Below are positions 26,735-35,647 of a stretch of DNA of 64,000 nucleotides, in pieces. A program made the translations under genes and the position numbers. The DNA comes from Clostridium sp. MB40-C1 (GTDB taxonomy: Bacteria > Bacillota > Clostridia > Clostridiales > Clostridiaceae): NCBI RefSeq assembly GCF_030913655.1, contig NZ_CP133189.1, positions 3,248,501 to 3,312,500 on the forward strand, given 5' to 3'. Numbering within the stretch: position 1 is the first letter of the stretch; each line of letters opens with the position of its first letter. A model generated the notes under the pieces. That model was not told where the DNA came from and did no database searches. It saw only the letters and a list, made by a program, of their open reading frames with translations.

Positions 26735-26985
26735 ACTCAACTTTCGCAGCAAAGAAGTAAATGCAGATATAAAATATATATTGCTATAAACCACTTCACT
26801 TCGCAAAGTAATTCTAAGTCCTAAAAATGTATCATTACTAAAAAAATCAAACTCGTTAATACTCAAACATGATTTTTTTTAACATAATAATACATTTTTA
26901 GAACAAGAATTACTAATTATATTTTAAATGGTTTATACATATTTCATATCTGTTTCAGGCTATTTGTGTTCTGCGAAAGTTGAGT
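26735..26985. mobile_element. MITE-like foldback element with 15-bp TIRs and 5-bp target duplication
   Basis: The terminal inverted repeats ACTCAACTTTCGCAG (26735-26749) and CTGCGAAAGTTGAGT (26971-26985) are perfect. TATTT directly flanks both ends (26730-26734 and 26986-26990), as expected of a 5-bp target duplication. The inner arms are also complementary, for example GTAATTCT...CTAAAAATGTAT against ATACATTTTTAG...AGAATTAC. The whole 251 bp can therefore fold back. It encodes no protein, so it would depend on a transposase elsewhere in the genome. Confidence 0.8.
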
Positions 26986-27082
26986 TATTTAATAATATTA
27001 AAGCAAAGGTGGTATATATAAGTACATTAATTAAATAAGTAATCATATTATATAAGGATACATTAATTTGGAGGTAAGCTTA

Positions 27083-27814
27083 ATGAAAAATTACCAATCA
27101 AATAATACTTATATATTAGATTTTAAAGTAGGAGATGTGAATGGTGATGGAATACTAGATAGGATATATCTTATAGGAAATAAGGAAAGTGAAGGAGCCA
27201 TATTTGAAAAAAATATAGCTTTAGTTATTGAAGATGGATTAACAAACCATAGGTTATATGTACCACTTGAAACTAATGCTGGGTATGGAGCTAGGTTGTT
27301 TTTGGGGGATTTCACCAATGATAGAGTTAAAGATATAAAGATAAGTATAGATTCAGGTGGAAGTGGGGGACTCGCATATTACTATATATATTCTTTTAAA
27401 AACAATGTTCTAAAGTTGATATTTGATTATGAGGATTTTAACCAAGAATATCAATATCAGGTTATCTATCGTGATAATTATAAGGTGGATGTTATAAACA
27501 AAAGAATGAAGGAGATTTATACTATTGATATAAGTTATAGAGATCCAGAATATCTTTCTGAGATATATAATGCAGATGGTACATTAAAAGAGCCTTTAAT
27601 GGGATGGGTAAATCCATTAGGTGCACTTTGGCCTGTAGTTACAAATAGAAATTCAAGAAGAAATACTTATGATTTACTTGCAATACAAAGAATTGCTGGA
27701 AGATATAATGCTGATGCACTAGGTAATGTACAGACACTTCTAACTTGGGATGGTACTAAATTTAATCCTGAATATGGGGAAGTTACATTGTTTGGAAGAG
27801 AATATATTGGATAA
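27083..27814 (+). CDS. Unknown protein with FG-GAP/VCBS-like Ca2+-loop motif
   Basis: Protein of 243 aa without signal peptide or membrane helix. Near the N-terminus, GDVNGDGILDRIYLIG has the D-x-N-x-D-G-x-x-D pattern of calcium-binding FG-GAP/VCBS or dockerin-like loops. A second related segment reads GDFTNDRVKDIKISIDSGGSGG. The rest is beta-rich and aromatic, and ends FNPEYGEVTLFGREYIG. ATG 27083 is chosen because GGAGGT lies 7 bases upstream; an in-frame TTG at 27068 precedes that site. It is transcribed alone. Related clostridial proteins exist, but I cannot assign a function. Confidence 0.8.
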   Translation: MKNYQSNNTYILDFKVGDVNGDGILDRIYLIGNKESEGAIFEKNIALVIEDGLTNHRLYVPLETNAGYGARLFLGDFTNDRVKDIKISIDSGGSGGLAYYYIYSFKNNVLKLIFDYEDFNQEYQYQVIYRDNYKVDVINKRMKEIYTIDISYRDPEYLSEIYNADGTLKEPLMGWVNPLGALWPVVTNRNSRRNTYDLLAIQRIAGRYNADALGNVQTLLTWDGTKFNPEYGEVTLFGREYIG

Positions 27815-27861
27815 ATTTTATATTTATAATTAAATAGGGAATAATAGTATTTATAGTTATT

Positions 27862-27896
27862 ACTCATAGACATATTAGTCTATGAGTGTTTTGTTT
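27862..27896 (+). terminator. Rho-independent terminator
   Basis: The 10-bp stem ACTCATAGAC / GTCTATGAGT with a 6-nt loop is followed by GTTTTGTTTTT. It ends the preceding single gene. Confidence 0.85.
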
Positions 27897-28068
27897 TTAT
27901 ATAATGAAGCACTAATTGAAAAATTGTATGGAGGTATGTTGTTTATAAATTATGCAATTTCCTCTTTATTTTTACCTAAATTTTTAATAAAATAATATGG
28001 TTATATATGATATACTGTAATCACAATAATATTATAATTAGCATATAAAAAATATGGAGATGATTTTT

Positions 28069-30420
28069 ATGAAATTGTGTTCTATTTGCAATAAAAATAT
28101 AGCAACTATATTTATTTCAAAAATTATAGATGGAAAACCTAAAATGCAAGGTTTATGTATAGACTGTGCTAGAAAAATGGGGATCCCGGTTATAGATCAG
28201 TTGATGCAACAAACAGGAATGTCTAAAGAGGAAGTTGAAAATCTTACAGATCAAATGAAGGGGATGCTTCAAGATATAGATATTGAAGAATTAAGTAATA
28301 ACGAGTTATTTTCTAATTTATCTGAAGGATTATTTCCATTTATGAAAGATGAGGATGGCATTGTAGAAGAAGTTGAAGAAGAGGTTCAAGAAGAAGCCTC
28401 AAGTGAAGATGAATTTATATTAGAAAATAAAGAATTTAATGATAATAATGAAGAAAAATTTTCAGGGACAAGAGAACAATCTAAAGCTAAATCAAAAAAT
28501 AAGCACTTTAGAAATAAAAAGAAGTATCTTGATAAGTATGGAGTAAATTTAACAGATAAGGCAAAGAACAAAGAAGTTGATAAGATTATAGGAAGAGATA
28601 AAGAAATTGATAGAGTTATTCAAATACTTAACAGAAGAACAAAAAATAATCCAATATTGATTGGAGAGCCAGGGGTAGGTAAGACAGCTATTGCAGAGGG
28701 ATTGGCTGTGAAAATTGCTGATAAGGAAGTGCCTCATAAGCTTCTAAATGCTGAAATATATCTTCTTGATTTAACGGCTATTGTGGCGGGCACACAATTT
28801 AGAGGGCAATTTGAGGGTAGAATGAAAGCAATTTTAAAAGAAGCTAAAGAGAGTGAAAATGTTATTCTTATAATTGATGAAGTTCATAATATTATGGGAG
28901 CTGGAGAAGTTCAAGGTGGAGCAATGAATGCTGCTAATATTTTAAAACCTGCTCTTGCAAAAGGAGAAATACAGTTAATAGGAGCAACTACTCTTGAGGA
29001 GTATAGAAAGCATATTGAGAAGGATTCTGCTTTAGAGAGAAGATTTCAGCCAGTATTAGTTGATGAGCCTACTGTAGAAGAAACTATAGAAATTTTAAAA
29101 GGAATAAAGGGTTATTATGAAGATTATCATAAAGTAATAATATCTGATAAGGTAATAGAGGCAGCAGCTAACTTATCTCAAAGATATATTACTGATAGAT
29201 TTTTACCAGATAAAGCGATTGATGTGATTGATGAAGCGGGTTCAAGGGCAAACTTAAAAAATAAGAATCTTACTAGGCTAGAAACTTTAAAGCAAGAGTT
29301 ATCAAATCTTCAAGATGATAAAAGAAAAGCTGCGGAAAGCGATGATTACGAAAAAGCTGCAGAGTATAAAATGAGAGAATGTAAACTAGGGGAAGAAATA
29401 AGGAAAATTGAAGAAAAAAACGGTCAATCAGAGATTACTGTTGAAGATATAGCTTATGTTATAGAAGCTTGGACTAAAATACCAGTACAGAAGATTACAG
29501 AAGAGGAAGCTAAGAAGTTATTAAGTCTAGAGAAAAGTCTCCATAAAAGAGTCATTGGACAGAATGAAGCTATAGTTAGTTTATCAAAGACTATTAGAAG
29601 AAATCGCTCAGGATTTAGAAAAAAGAAAAAGCCAGCTTCATTTATATTTGTAGGACCTACTGGGGTTGGTAAAACAGAACTAGTAAAGGCATTAGCTGTA
29701 GAGCTTTTTGGTAATGAAGATGCTATGATTAGAATAGATATGTCTGAATATATGGAAAAACATACAGTGTCTAAACTTATAGGAGCTCCTCCTGGATATA
29801 TAGGATATGATCAAGGAGGGCAATTGACTGAGAAAGTTAGAAGAAAGCCGTATTCAGTAATACTTCTAGATGAAATTGAAAAAGCTCATCCTGACGTATT
29901 CAATATGCTTCTTCAAATTCTTGAAGACGGAAGGCTTACAGATAGTCAAGGAAGAACAGTATTTTTTGAAAATACAGTAATTATCATGACTTCTAATGCT
30001 GGAACTAACTTTAAGTCAAATGGAATAGGATTTAATAATGCTGGGTATGCTGCATTAGAAGACAATGCCAAGGAAGCGTTAAAAGAAACTTTTAGACCAG
30101 AGTTTTTAAATAGGGTAGACGAAGTAATAGTATTCGATCAACTTAATACAGAAGAACTTCGTAGTATAGTAGATTTGATGCTTAAAGAAGTTGTAGATGA
30201 AGTATTAGAAAAGAATATGAGTATAGAGGTTTCTAAGGAAGTGAAAGACTTTATATTAGAAAAAGGATATGATGAAAAGTATGGAGCAAGACCTTTAAGA
30301 AGAACAATTCAAAGATATATTGAAGATGAGATTGCAGAAATATATCTTGAAAACAAGCTTAAAGAAGGATCTCATATAAAGGTAAAATTAAAAGAAGGAA
30401 AAGTAGTAGTTGAAAGTTAG
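28069..30420 (+). CDS. clpE: ClpE-type AAA+ protease ATPase
   Basis: Hsp100 unfoldase of 783 aa. In place of the usual Clp N-domain it has an N-terminal zinc finger (C4-x2-C7 and GLCIDC), the ClpE hallmark. An acidic linker (about 90-150) follows. AAA1 has Walker A GEPGVGKT (199-206) and IIDEVHN. A UVR-like coiled segment spans about 405-450. AAA2 has GPTGVGKT (529-536) and [19 protein letters not shown] in AAA2 is the likely ClpP-docking loop. It would deliver misfolded proteins to ClpP. ATG 28069 is set by GGAGATG upstream. No CtsR heptad repeat was found in the leader. Confidence 0.92.
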   Translation: MKLCSICNKNIATIFISKIIDGKPKMQGLCIDCARKMGIPVIDQLMQQTGMSKEEVENLTDQMKGMLQDIDIEELSNNELFSNLSEGLFPFMKDEDGIVEEVEEEVQEEASSEDEFILENKEFNDNNEEKFSGTREQSKAKSKNKHFRNKKKYLDKYGVNLTDKAKNKEVDKIIGRDKEIDRVIQILNRRTKNNPILIGEPGVGKTAIAEGLAVKIADKEVPHKLLNAEIYLLDLTAIVAGTQFRGQFEGRMKAILKEAKESENVILIIDEVHNIMGAGEVQGGAMNAANILKPALAKGEIQLIGATTLEEYRKHIEKDSALERRFQPVLVDEPTVEETIEILKGIKGYYEDYHKVIISDKVIEAAANLSQRYITDRFLPDKAIDVIDEAGSRANLKNKNLTRLETLKQELSNLQDDKRKAAESDDYEKAAEYKMRECKLGEEIRKIEEKNGQSEITVEDIAYVIEAWTKIPVQKITEEEAKKLLSLEKSLHKRVIGQNEAIVSLSKTIRRNRSGFRKKKKPASFIFVGPTGVGKTELVKALAVELFGNEDAMIRIDMSEYMEKHTVSKLIGAPPGYIGYDQGGQLTEKVRRKPYSVILLDEIEKAHPDVFNMLLQILEDGRLTDSQGRTVFFENTVIIMTSNAGTNFKSNGIGFNNAGYAALEDNAKEALKETFRPEFLNRVDEVIVFDQLNTEELRSIVDLMLKEVVDEVLEKNMSIEVSKEVKDFILEKGYDEKYGARPLRRTIQRYIEDEIAEIYLENKLKEGSHIKVKLKEGKVVVES

Positions 30421-30473
30421 CAGTAAAGGGTGATCTCCTTTATTTGATAGAAAATATCTAAATTAAGTATTTA

Positions 30474-30578
30474 AAAAGCTGGTAAATTTTGAATGAAACT
30501 AAAGTTAGTGGATTATATAGGAAACTATTTATTGTGTCTACTAAATTATGAGCAGTTCATTATTTGCTAGCTTTTTTT
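30474..30578 (+). terminator. Long imperfect palindrome ending in a T run
   Basis: AAAAAGCTGGTAAAT at 30474-30488 pairs with ATTTGCTAGCTTTTT near 30562-30576 (G-T pairs allowed). The arms stay partly complementary for about 40 bp around a central loop, followed by TTTT. It probably terminates clpE, whose stop lies 54 bp upstream. The rest of this gap shows nothing else. Confidence 0.5.
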
Positions 30579-30722
30579 GTATGGAAAACATAGGTGACTA
30601 ATGATAATAATTTTTTACCTTAACATTGAACTTAGATTTTGTCAAAGAATTAGAATACTACAACTAACAATTATATAATAAAAATAGTATAATTATATAT
30701 ATAATTGGAGGAAGGTGAGTCC

Positions 30723-30926
30723 TTGAGAATTTTACTATATATTATAATAGGAATAGTGTTATTTATTATATTTGCTGTTATTTTTGAAAAGCCTATGGAT
30801 GATTCAGGAGATGAATTTAATGCTAATATATTTCCTTTTGAGATAAAAGATCCAAAGGATTGGTATAAGACAAAGCAAGATAAAACCCAAAAAGATAAAA
30901 CAAAAGAAGATGATAAAGATAAATAA
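30723..30926 (+). CDS. Small single-pass membrane protein with charged tail
   Basis: Protein of 67 aa that I do not recognise. One hydrophobic helix (about 2-23) is followed by an acidic stretch and then a tail of repeated Asp-Lys units (QDKTQKDKTKEDDKDK), probably cytoplasmic or surface exposed depending on topology. The start is TTG 30723, placed by the strong GGAGGAAGG at 30707-30715. It lies 66 bp before the sigma-54 activator gene on the same strand and may share its transcript. No function can be proposed. Confidence 0.7.
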   Translation: MRILLYIIIGIVLFIIFAVIFEKPMDDSGDEFNANIFPFEIKDPKDWYKTKQDKTQKDKTKEDDKDK

Positions 30927-30992
30927 GTATAAAAGGTGGAGAGTGTGAAGAGTGGATATTAGACTAAAAATAGAGGAGGTTATTTCCATAAA

Positions 30993-32975
30993 ATGCAGCT
31001 ACAAGATAATGAAAATATAATAAAAATATGGGGAAATTTTATCAATAAAGGTCTATTAGATACAAAGAATTTAAGATATATCATAGCAGAATCATGGAAA
31101 CGCAGTAAGCAATACAAGATAAATCCATTTTTGAATGATTTTTTTGTAAGACTTGAAAAAGATGAGTTATTCAAAAGATGTAAGCAATATGCAGTACTTT
31201 TAGATACTACAAAACCTTTTATGGAAAGCTTATATAAAATAGTAAAGGATACTGAGTTTTTAATTAGGTTAACTGATAGAGAAGGATATGTTTTAGATCA
31301 TATAGGGAATGAAAAACTAATTAATATTTATAATTCTTGTGGATTATGTGAAGGGTATAGTGTAAAAGAAGAAGTCATAGGAACCAATGCTATAGGTATA
31401 GTACTTATAACTGGAGAACCTATTCAGGTTGTAGGAGGAGAACATTATTTAAAGAAATATCATAACTTAACATCATCAGCTTGTCCTATAAAGGATAGGA
31501 ATGGAAATATATTAGGTGTTTTAAGTATGACTGGAAATTATAAACTTGTTCACCCTCATACGTTAGGGATGGTAGTAGCTGCTGCTGAGGCAATAGAAAA
31601 AGAAATTAAATTAGAAGAAAGAAATAAAGAACTTGAAAATATAAGTGAAAAATTTTATCAAATTACTGAATCTATATCAGAAGGTATAATTAGAATTGAC
31701 AGAAATGGAAATATAGTAAGTATAAATAGATTTGCCAGAAAATTATTACTATTCAAAGAACAAGAGATTATAGGAGAGCATTTTAAGAGCATTCTCAGCA
31801 TAGGAAACCGACAAGATATTATTAAAGGCGTAAAAAACTTTAGAAAGTTTGAGGAGGAAGAAATACATTTTAAAACTAGGACAGGGAAAAAGAAAACATG
31901 CATTGCAAATATTACTCCTATTAAAGCACCAAATAATAAAGGTAGGGAAGGTATAGTTATAACGTTTAGAGAAGAAAAGAAGATTCATAATTTAGTAAAC
32001 AAAATAGTTGGTGCAAATGCTAAGTTTACATTTGAAGATATACTTGGAGAGAGCAAGGCTATAAAATCGGCAATAAAAATATCTTCAATTTCTGCCAAAA
32101 CTAATACAACGATATTGCTTCAAGGTGAAAGTGGAACTGGAAAAGAAATGTTTGCCCAGGCAATACACAATGAAAGTGATAGGAGAGATTTCCCTTTTGT
32201 GTTTTTAAATTGTGGTGCAATACCTAGAGAACTAGTTTCCAGCGAACTATTCGGGTATGTAGAAGGTGCCTTTACAGGTGCTAAAAGAGGAGGCCATCCT
32301 GGTAAATTTGAATTGGCAGATGGAGGAACCATATTCTTAGATGAGATAGGAGATATGCCTTTTGATGCTCAAGTAAGTTTACTTAGGGTATTAGAAGACA
32401 GAACTGTTGTAAGAGTGGGGGGACATGATGTCATTCCAATTGATGTAAGGGTAATTGCTGCTACAAATAAAGATTTGAGCAAAGAAGTTGAGCTTGGAAA
32501 TTTTAGAAGTGATTTGTTTTATAGAATAAATGTTATGACAATTAATACTCCGCCTTTAAGGAATAGAGAACAGGATATTAAAATATTTATTCAGTACTTT
32601 TTAAAAAAATTTTGTAAAGATATAGAAAAAGATATAAAGGGAATTAGTGAAAGCTTTTATAAAGGTATGGTTAGTTATAATTGGCCAGGTAATGTTAGAG
32701 AACTTCAAAATGTAATGCAAACAGTAGTAAACATGGCAGAACAAAACTCAATATTAAATTATGAAAATATACCATCACATATAACTGGAAAAGAAATACT
32801 AGGAGAATTAATACATAAAAAAGAATTAGTTTCTTTAGAAGAAATAGAAAAAAATGCAATTATTCAAACTATAAAAGAGTTAGGCGGAAATGTAGCATCA
32901 GCAGCTAAAGTCTTGGGAATAGGAAGAAGTACTATGTATAGAAAGATGAAAAAATATAACATAGATATAATGTAA
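30993..32975 (+). CDS. Sigma-54-dependent transcriptional activator (AcoR-like)
   Basis: Enhancer-binding protein of 660 aa. A GAF-type sensor region (about 70-200, with CGLCEGYSVKEEVIGTNAIG as in AcoR relatives) is followed by a PAS domain (about 215-330). The AAA+ domain has Walker A GESGTGKE (378-385), the sigma-54-contacting GAFTGA (425-430) and the R finger region. A Fis-type helix-turn-helix (about 620-660, VASAAKVLGIGRSTMYRKMKKY) ends the protein. GAGGAGGT precedes the ATG. Downstream lie repeated sites and a -24/-12 promoter for the Mrp-like operon, its likely target. The ligand is unknown. Confidence 0.95.
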   Translation: MQLQDNENIIKIWGNFINKGLLDTKNLRYIIAESWKRSKQYKINPFLNDFFVRLEKDELFKRCKQYAVLLDTTKPFMESLYKIVKDTEFLIRLTDREGYVLDHIGNEKLINIYNSCGLCEGYSVKEEVIGTNAIGIVLITGEPIQVVGGEHYLKKYHNLTSSACPIKDRNGNILGVLSMTGNYKLVHPHTLGMVVAAAEAIEKEIKLEERNKELENISEKFYQITESISEGIIRIDRNGNIVSINRFARKLLLFKEQEIIGEHFKSILSIGNRQDIIKGVKNFRKFEEEEIHFKTRTGKKKTCIANITPIKAPNNKGREGIVITFREEKKIHNLVNKIVGANAKFTFEDILGESKAIKSAIKISSISAKTNTTILLQGESGTGKEMFAQAIHNESDRRDFPFVFLNCGAIPRELVSSELFGYVEGAFTGAKRGGHPGKFELADGGTIFLDEIGDMPFDAQVSLLRVLEDRTVVRVGGHDVIPIDVRVIAATNKDLSKEVELGNFRSDLFYRINVMTINTPPLRNREQDIKIFIQYFLKKFCKDIEKDIKGISESFYKGMVSYNWPGNVRELQNVMQTVVNMAEQNSILNYENIPSHITGKEILGELIHKKELVSLEEIEKNAIIQTIKELGGNVASAAKVLGIGRSTMYRKMKKYNIDIM

Positions 32976-32988
32976 AGAAAAAAGAAAG

Positions 32989-33066
32989 TGTATCATAATG
33001 AAACTCGTGTGCCATTATGATACAAAAAAAAAGAAATAATATGTCGTAAATGTATCATAATGAAAC
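32989..33066. promoter_or_regulatory. Upstream activator sites for the sigma-54 regulator
   Basis: TGTATCATAATGAAAC occurs identically at 32989-33004 and 33051-33066, and its inverted core CATTATGATACA lies at 33013-33024. Copies one and two form an inverted repeat followed by a run of A, not T, so it is not a terminator. The sites lie about 150-230 bp before the predicted start of the -24/-12 promoter, the normal range for enhancer-binding proteins. Confidence 0.75.
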
Positions 33067-33073
33067 AATTATT

Positions 33074-33108
33074 AAAAAGGTTGAATATTTTATTCAACCT
33101 TTTTCTTG
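33074..33108 (+). terminator. Rho-independent terminator
   Basis: A perfect 14-bp stem (33074-33087 with 33091-33104), core GGTTGAAT / ATTCAACC, ends in CTTTTTC. It ends the activator transcript and separates it from the Mrp-like operon. Confidence 0.88.
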
Positions 33109-33189
33109 TTTATATATAAATTTTATAATAAACCAGGGTAAATCAAGGGTTTAAGAGGATGGAAAATAGTAACTATAATTATAAAAAAG

Positions 33190-33206
33190 TTGGTATGAAT
33201 CTTGCT
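33190..33206 (+). promoter_or_regulatory. Sigma-54 (-24/-12) promoter
   Basis: TTGGTATGAATCTTGCT has GG at 33192-33193 and GC at 33204-33205, exactly 12 bases apart as sigma-54 requires, with TTGG and TTGCT matching the consensus elements. It lies 38 bp before mrpE and just downstream of a sigma-54 activator gene. Confidence 0.82.
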
Positions 33207-33243
33207 TATAAGATTAACATAACTAGAAAAGGAGGTATTTAAA

Positions 33244-33714
33244 ATGACATTTGGGGTTATGATATTATACTTAATATTTTGGATTGTACTATGTGAAAAG
33301 TTTAATATAGAAACATTTATTTTAGGGATAACAGTATGTATATTATTAAGCATTTTAAATGAAAATCTTTTTGGTAAAACCACAAGAAAAGAAAAATCTT
33401 TATTAAAAAACACAAGGTACTGGGCTGAATATATATTTCTTTTAGTAAAAGAAGTAGTTATAGCTAACATAAATGTAGCAATAATTGTATTAAGTCCGAG
33501 TATGAATATTTCGCCTGGTATAGTAGAGTTTAAAACAAAATTAAAATCTAATTTTTGTAGAATGGTTCTTGCTAATTCTATTACTTTAACTCCTGGGACT
33601 ATAACTGTAGATATAGAAGATGATATATTAAGAATTCATTGTCTTAAAAGAGAGTATATAGAAGGTGTAATGGATTCTAAATTTGAAAAAATTCTTTTAA
33701 AAATAGAGGAGTGA
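33244..33714 (+). CDS. mrpE: Mrp/Mnh antiporter subunit E
   Basis: Membrane protein of 156 aa, MrpE/MnhE family, first gene of the antiporter operon. Two N-terminal helices (about 3-40) are followed by an amphipathic loop and a third hydrophobic stretch. The C-terminal cytoplasmic domain has the signature MVLANSITLTPGTITVDIEDD. In Mrp complexes E is needed for assembly of a cation/H+ antiporter. GGAGGT precedes the ATG. It is the same family as MbhA of membrane-bound hydrogenases, so the name rests on the absence of hydrogenase subunits here. Confidence 0.92.
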   Translation: MTFGVMILYLIFWIVLCEKFNIETFILGITVCILLSILNENLFGKTTRKEKSLLKNTRYWAEYIFLLVKEVVIANINVAIIVLSPSMNISPGIVEFKTKLKSNFCRMVLANSITLTPGTITVDIEDDILRIHCLKREYIEGVMDSKFEKILLKIEE

Positions 33715-33720
33715 TATATT

Positions 33721-33972
33721 TTGGATAAGTTATTTGTATTTGCAATTTTATTTCTAACAGGAACTGTTTTTTTATGTATGATTAGATTAGTTAAAGGACC
33801 TAGTGCAGCAGATAGATTAGTTGCTATAAATGTTGTAGGAACTAAAACAATAATATTGATCTTAATAGTTTCTTTTATAATAAGAGAGACGTATTTTATT
33901 GATGTATCTTTAGTATATGCTTTAATAAGTTTTATTGCATCTGTGGTTATTGCAAAAAATGTAAGAATATAG
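33721..33972 (+). CDS. mrpF: Mrp/Mnh antiporter subunit F
   Basis: Small membrane protein of 83 aa with three predicted helices and the MrpF motif VKGPSAADRLVAINVVGTK. The start is TTG 33721, supported by AGAGGAGTG eight bases upstream. It follows mrpE by 6 bp and precedes mrpG by 11 bp, so translation is closely coupled. It is a structural subunit of the antiporter membrane arm (the family corresponds to MbhB). Confidence 0.92.
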   Translation: MDKLFVFAILFLTGTVFLCMIRLVKGPSAADRLVAINVVGTKTIILILIVSFIIRETYFIDVSLVYALISFIASVVIAKNVRI

Positions 33973-33983
33973 GAGGGGTTTTT

Positions 33984-34304
33984 ATGAAGATAGCTATTAT
34001 GGGAGTATTTCTTATGAGTGGACTATTTTTCTTTATGGTTGGAACTATAGGAGTATTAAGATTTCCTGATATATATACAAGAGTTCATGGTGCTGCAAAG
34101 TGTGATACTTTAGGGGCTGTGTTATGTTTAATATCACTAATGATTTATAGTGGATTTAATATAGTTAGCTTAAAGCTTTTGTTGATTATAGTTTTTATAT
34201 GGATCACGAATCCTACAGCGACACACTTAATAGTAAAGGCTAAATATGAAAATGATATGAAGGTGAAAAATAAGGAAGGTGTGGATAAAATTGAAAACGT
34301 TTAG
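33984..34304 (+). CDS. mrpG: Mrp/Mnh antiporter subunit G
   Basis: Membrane protein of 106 aa with three helices and the MrpG hallmark GVLRFPDIYTRVHGAAKCDTLG, then TNPTATHLIVKAKY. AGGAGGGG supports the ATG. Its 3' end overlaps the next reading frame by 14 bp when TTG 34291 is used as start. Structural subunit, equivalent to MbhC. Confidence 0.93.
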   Translation: MKIAIMGVFLMSGLFFFMVGTIGVLRFPDIYTRVHGAAKCDTLGAVLCLISLMIYSGFNIVSLKLLLIIVFIWITNPTATHLIVKAKYENDMKVKNKEGVDKIENV

Positions 34305-34530
34305 TATTATAATGCTCATATTTTTAATTGGATCTTCGATAGCTGTTTCTGTTATGAAAAACATGTTATCTGCAATTATTATTTTTATGATTTATAGCTT
34401 GATAATGGCCATATTGTGGGAACAGCTTAATGCGCCAGATGTAGCAATTACAGAGGCGGCAGTAGGAGCAGGAATTACAACTCTTTTATTTATGCTTACA
34501 TTAAAGAGAATTAAGGGAGTGAAAAAATGA
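34291..34530 (+). CDS. Mrp/Mbh subunit with DUF4040 (MbhD-like, MrpA middle part)
   Basis: Membrane protein of 79 aa, three helices, containing EQLNAPDVAITEAAVGAGITTLLFM, the DUF4040 pattern found in the C-terminal part of MrpA and as separate MbhD. The Asp/Glu pair in that helix is conserved in the family. The start is TTG 34291, with GGAAGG at 34274-34279; an in-frame GTG at 34279 overlaps that site. It overlaps the next gene by 4 bp. The MrpA C-terminal region is thus split into separate genes here. Confidence 0.85.
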   Translation: MKTFSIIMLIFLIGSSIAVSVMKNMLSAIIIFMIYSLIMAILWEQLNAPDVAITEAAVGAGITTLLFMLTLKRIKGVKK

Positions 34531-34829
34531 AGAAAATAATTGCTTTCATACTTTCTACATGCTTAATTGGTATTTTATTATTGGGTGTTAATGATTTACC
34601 TAGGTTTGGAAGTGAGAATAATCCAGCTAATAATGAGGTTTCAAAATATTATATAGAAAATTCAGTAAAAGATACTGGAGCTACCAATATAGTAACGGGA
34701 ATTATATTAGATTATCGTGCTTTTGACACTTTTGTAGAAGCTAGTGTTTTATTTACAGCAGCAGTTATAGTAATTATTTTATTAAAAAAGGATAAGCAAG
34801 AAAATCAAGATGATAATTATATTAAATAA
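34527..34829 (+). CDS. MbhE-like / MrpA C-terminal-like subunit
   Basis: Protein of 100 aa with an N-terminal helix (about 4-20), an extracellular loop (PRFGSENNPANNEVSKYYIENS), the segment ATNIVTGIILDYRAFDTFVEASVLFTAAVIVIIL and a charged tail. This matches the MbhE family and the extreme C-terminus of MrpA, where TNxVTxILxDxRxxDTxGE is typical. It starts within the stop of the preceding gene (ATGA). Together with the DUF4040 gene it replaces the missing tail of a large MrpA. Confidence 0.85.
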   Translation: MKKIIAFILSTCLIGILLLGVNDLPRFGSENNPANNEVSKYYIENSVKDTGATNIVTGIILDYRAFDTFVEASVLFTAAVIVIILLKKDKQENQDDNYIK

Positions 34830-34861
34830 TTGTAAAAAGATATCTTAAGTAGGAGGGGCTT

Positions 34862-35281
34862 ATGAAGGATGTAATTTTAAAAGAGGTAACGAAAATAGTA
34901 ATCCCTTTTATACAAATTTTCGGTATATATGTTATTTTTCATGGACATTTAAGTCCAGGGGGAGGATTCGCAGGGGGAACCATTATAGGTGCTAGTTTTA
35001 TCTTATATAGATTAGTTTGTGGAAATAAACAAGCTAAACAAAAGCTAGTATATAAAACTTTAATGAATATAGTATGCTTTTCTGTGTTTTTATATGGATT
35101 ATTAAAAGGATACAGTTTTATAACAGGAGGTAGTCATATTAATTTACCGCAACCACCTTTAGGTAATCCAGGTGATGTTTTTAGTGGAGGTTTTTTATTG
35201 CCTTTGAATATACTTGTAGGTACTATTGTAGCTATATCAATATACTTTTTTTATTCATTATTTGATGAAGGGGAAATTTAG
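34862..35281 (+). CDS. mrpB: Mrp/Mnh antiporter subunit B
   Basis: Membrane protein of 139 aa with about four helices, MrpB/MnhB family. It shows the family block FGIYVIFHGHLSPGGGFAGGTIIGASFILY near the N-terminus. A second block, LGNPGDVFSGGFLLPLNILVG, lies near the C-terminus. TAGGAGGGGC precedes the ATG. The stop is directly followed by the ATG of mrpC. Equivalent to MbhF. Confidence 0.94.
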   Translation: MKDVILKEVTKIVIPFIQIFGIYVIFHGHLSPGGGFAGGTIIGASFILYRLVCGNKQAKQKLVYKTLMNIVCFSVFLYGLLKGYSFITGGSHINLPQPPLGNPGDVFSGGFLLPLNILVGTIVAISIYFFYSLFDEGEI

Positions 35282-35644
35282 ATGGAAGGGATATTAAACA
35301 ATTATTATGAAACAGCAGCGATTATTTTATTTGGAGTAGGTTTTACAATTCTTTTACTTCATAACAATTTAATTAAGAAAATAATAGGTATGAATATTAT
35401 GGATACAGCAATTTTTTTATTCTTTATAGCAAAAGGATATATAGAAGGTAGAGAGGCACCAATAATTGTAAATGGATATAAGGGGGTTAATGCATATATA
35501 AATCCAATTCCTACAGGACTTATGCTGACGGGCATAGTTGTAGGGGTTAGCACTACAGCTTTTGCTTTAGCATTAACTATTAAAATATATGAGAATTATG
35601 GAACTATAGAATTGGATGAGATATTAAAAAAGGGAGATGGTTAA
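35282..35644 (+). CDS. mrpC: Mrp/Mnh antiporter subunit C (NuoK-like)
   Basis: Membrane protein of 120 aa with three helices, homologous to NuoK of complex I. It has LLLHNNLIKKIIGMNIMDTAIFLFF and PIPTGLMLTGIVVGVSTTAFALALTI, the usual MrpC pattern. Its ATG immediately follows the mrpB stop, with AAGGGG eight bases upstream inside mrpB. Equivalent to MbhG. It probably links the antiporter subunits within the membrane arm. Confidence 0.93.
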   Translation: MEGILNNYYETAAIILFGVGFTILLLHNNLIKKIIGMNIMDTAIFLFFIAKGYIEGREAPIIVNGYKGVNAYINPIPTGLMLTGIVVGVSTTAFALALTIKIYENYGTIELDEILKKGDG

Positions 35645-35647
35645 ATT

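Noticed and set aside
32990-33023. The inverted repeat after the sigma-54 activator as its terminator.
   Set aside because: It is followed by a run of A on the plus strand. A proper terminator with T run lies 50 bp downstream, and the motif is repeated a third time, so activator sites are the better reading.
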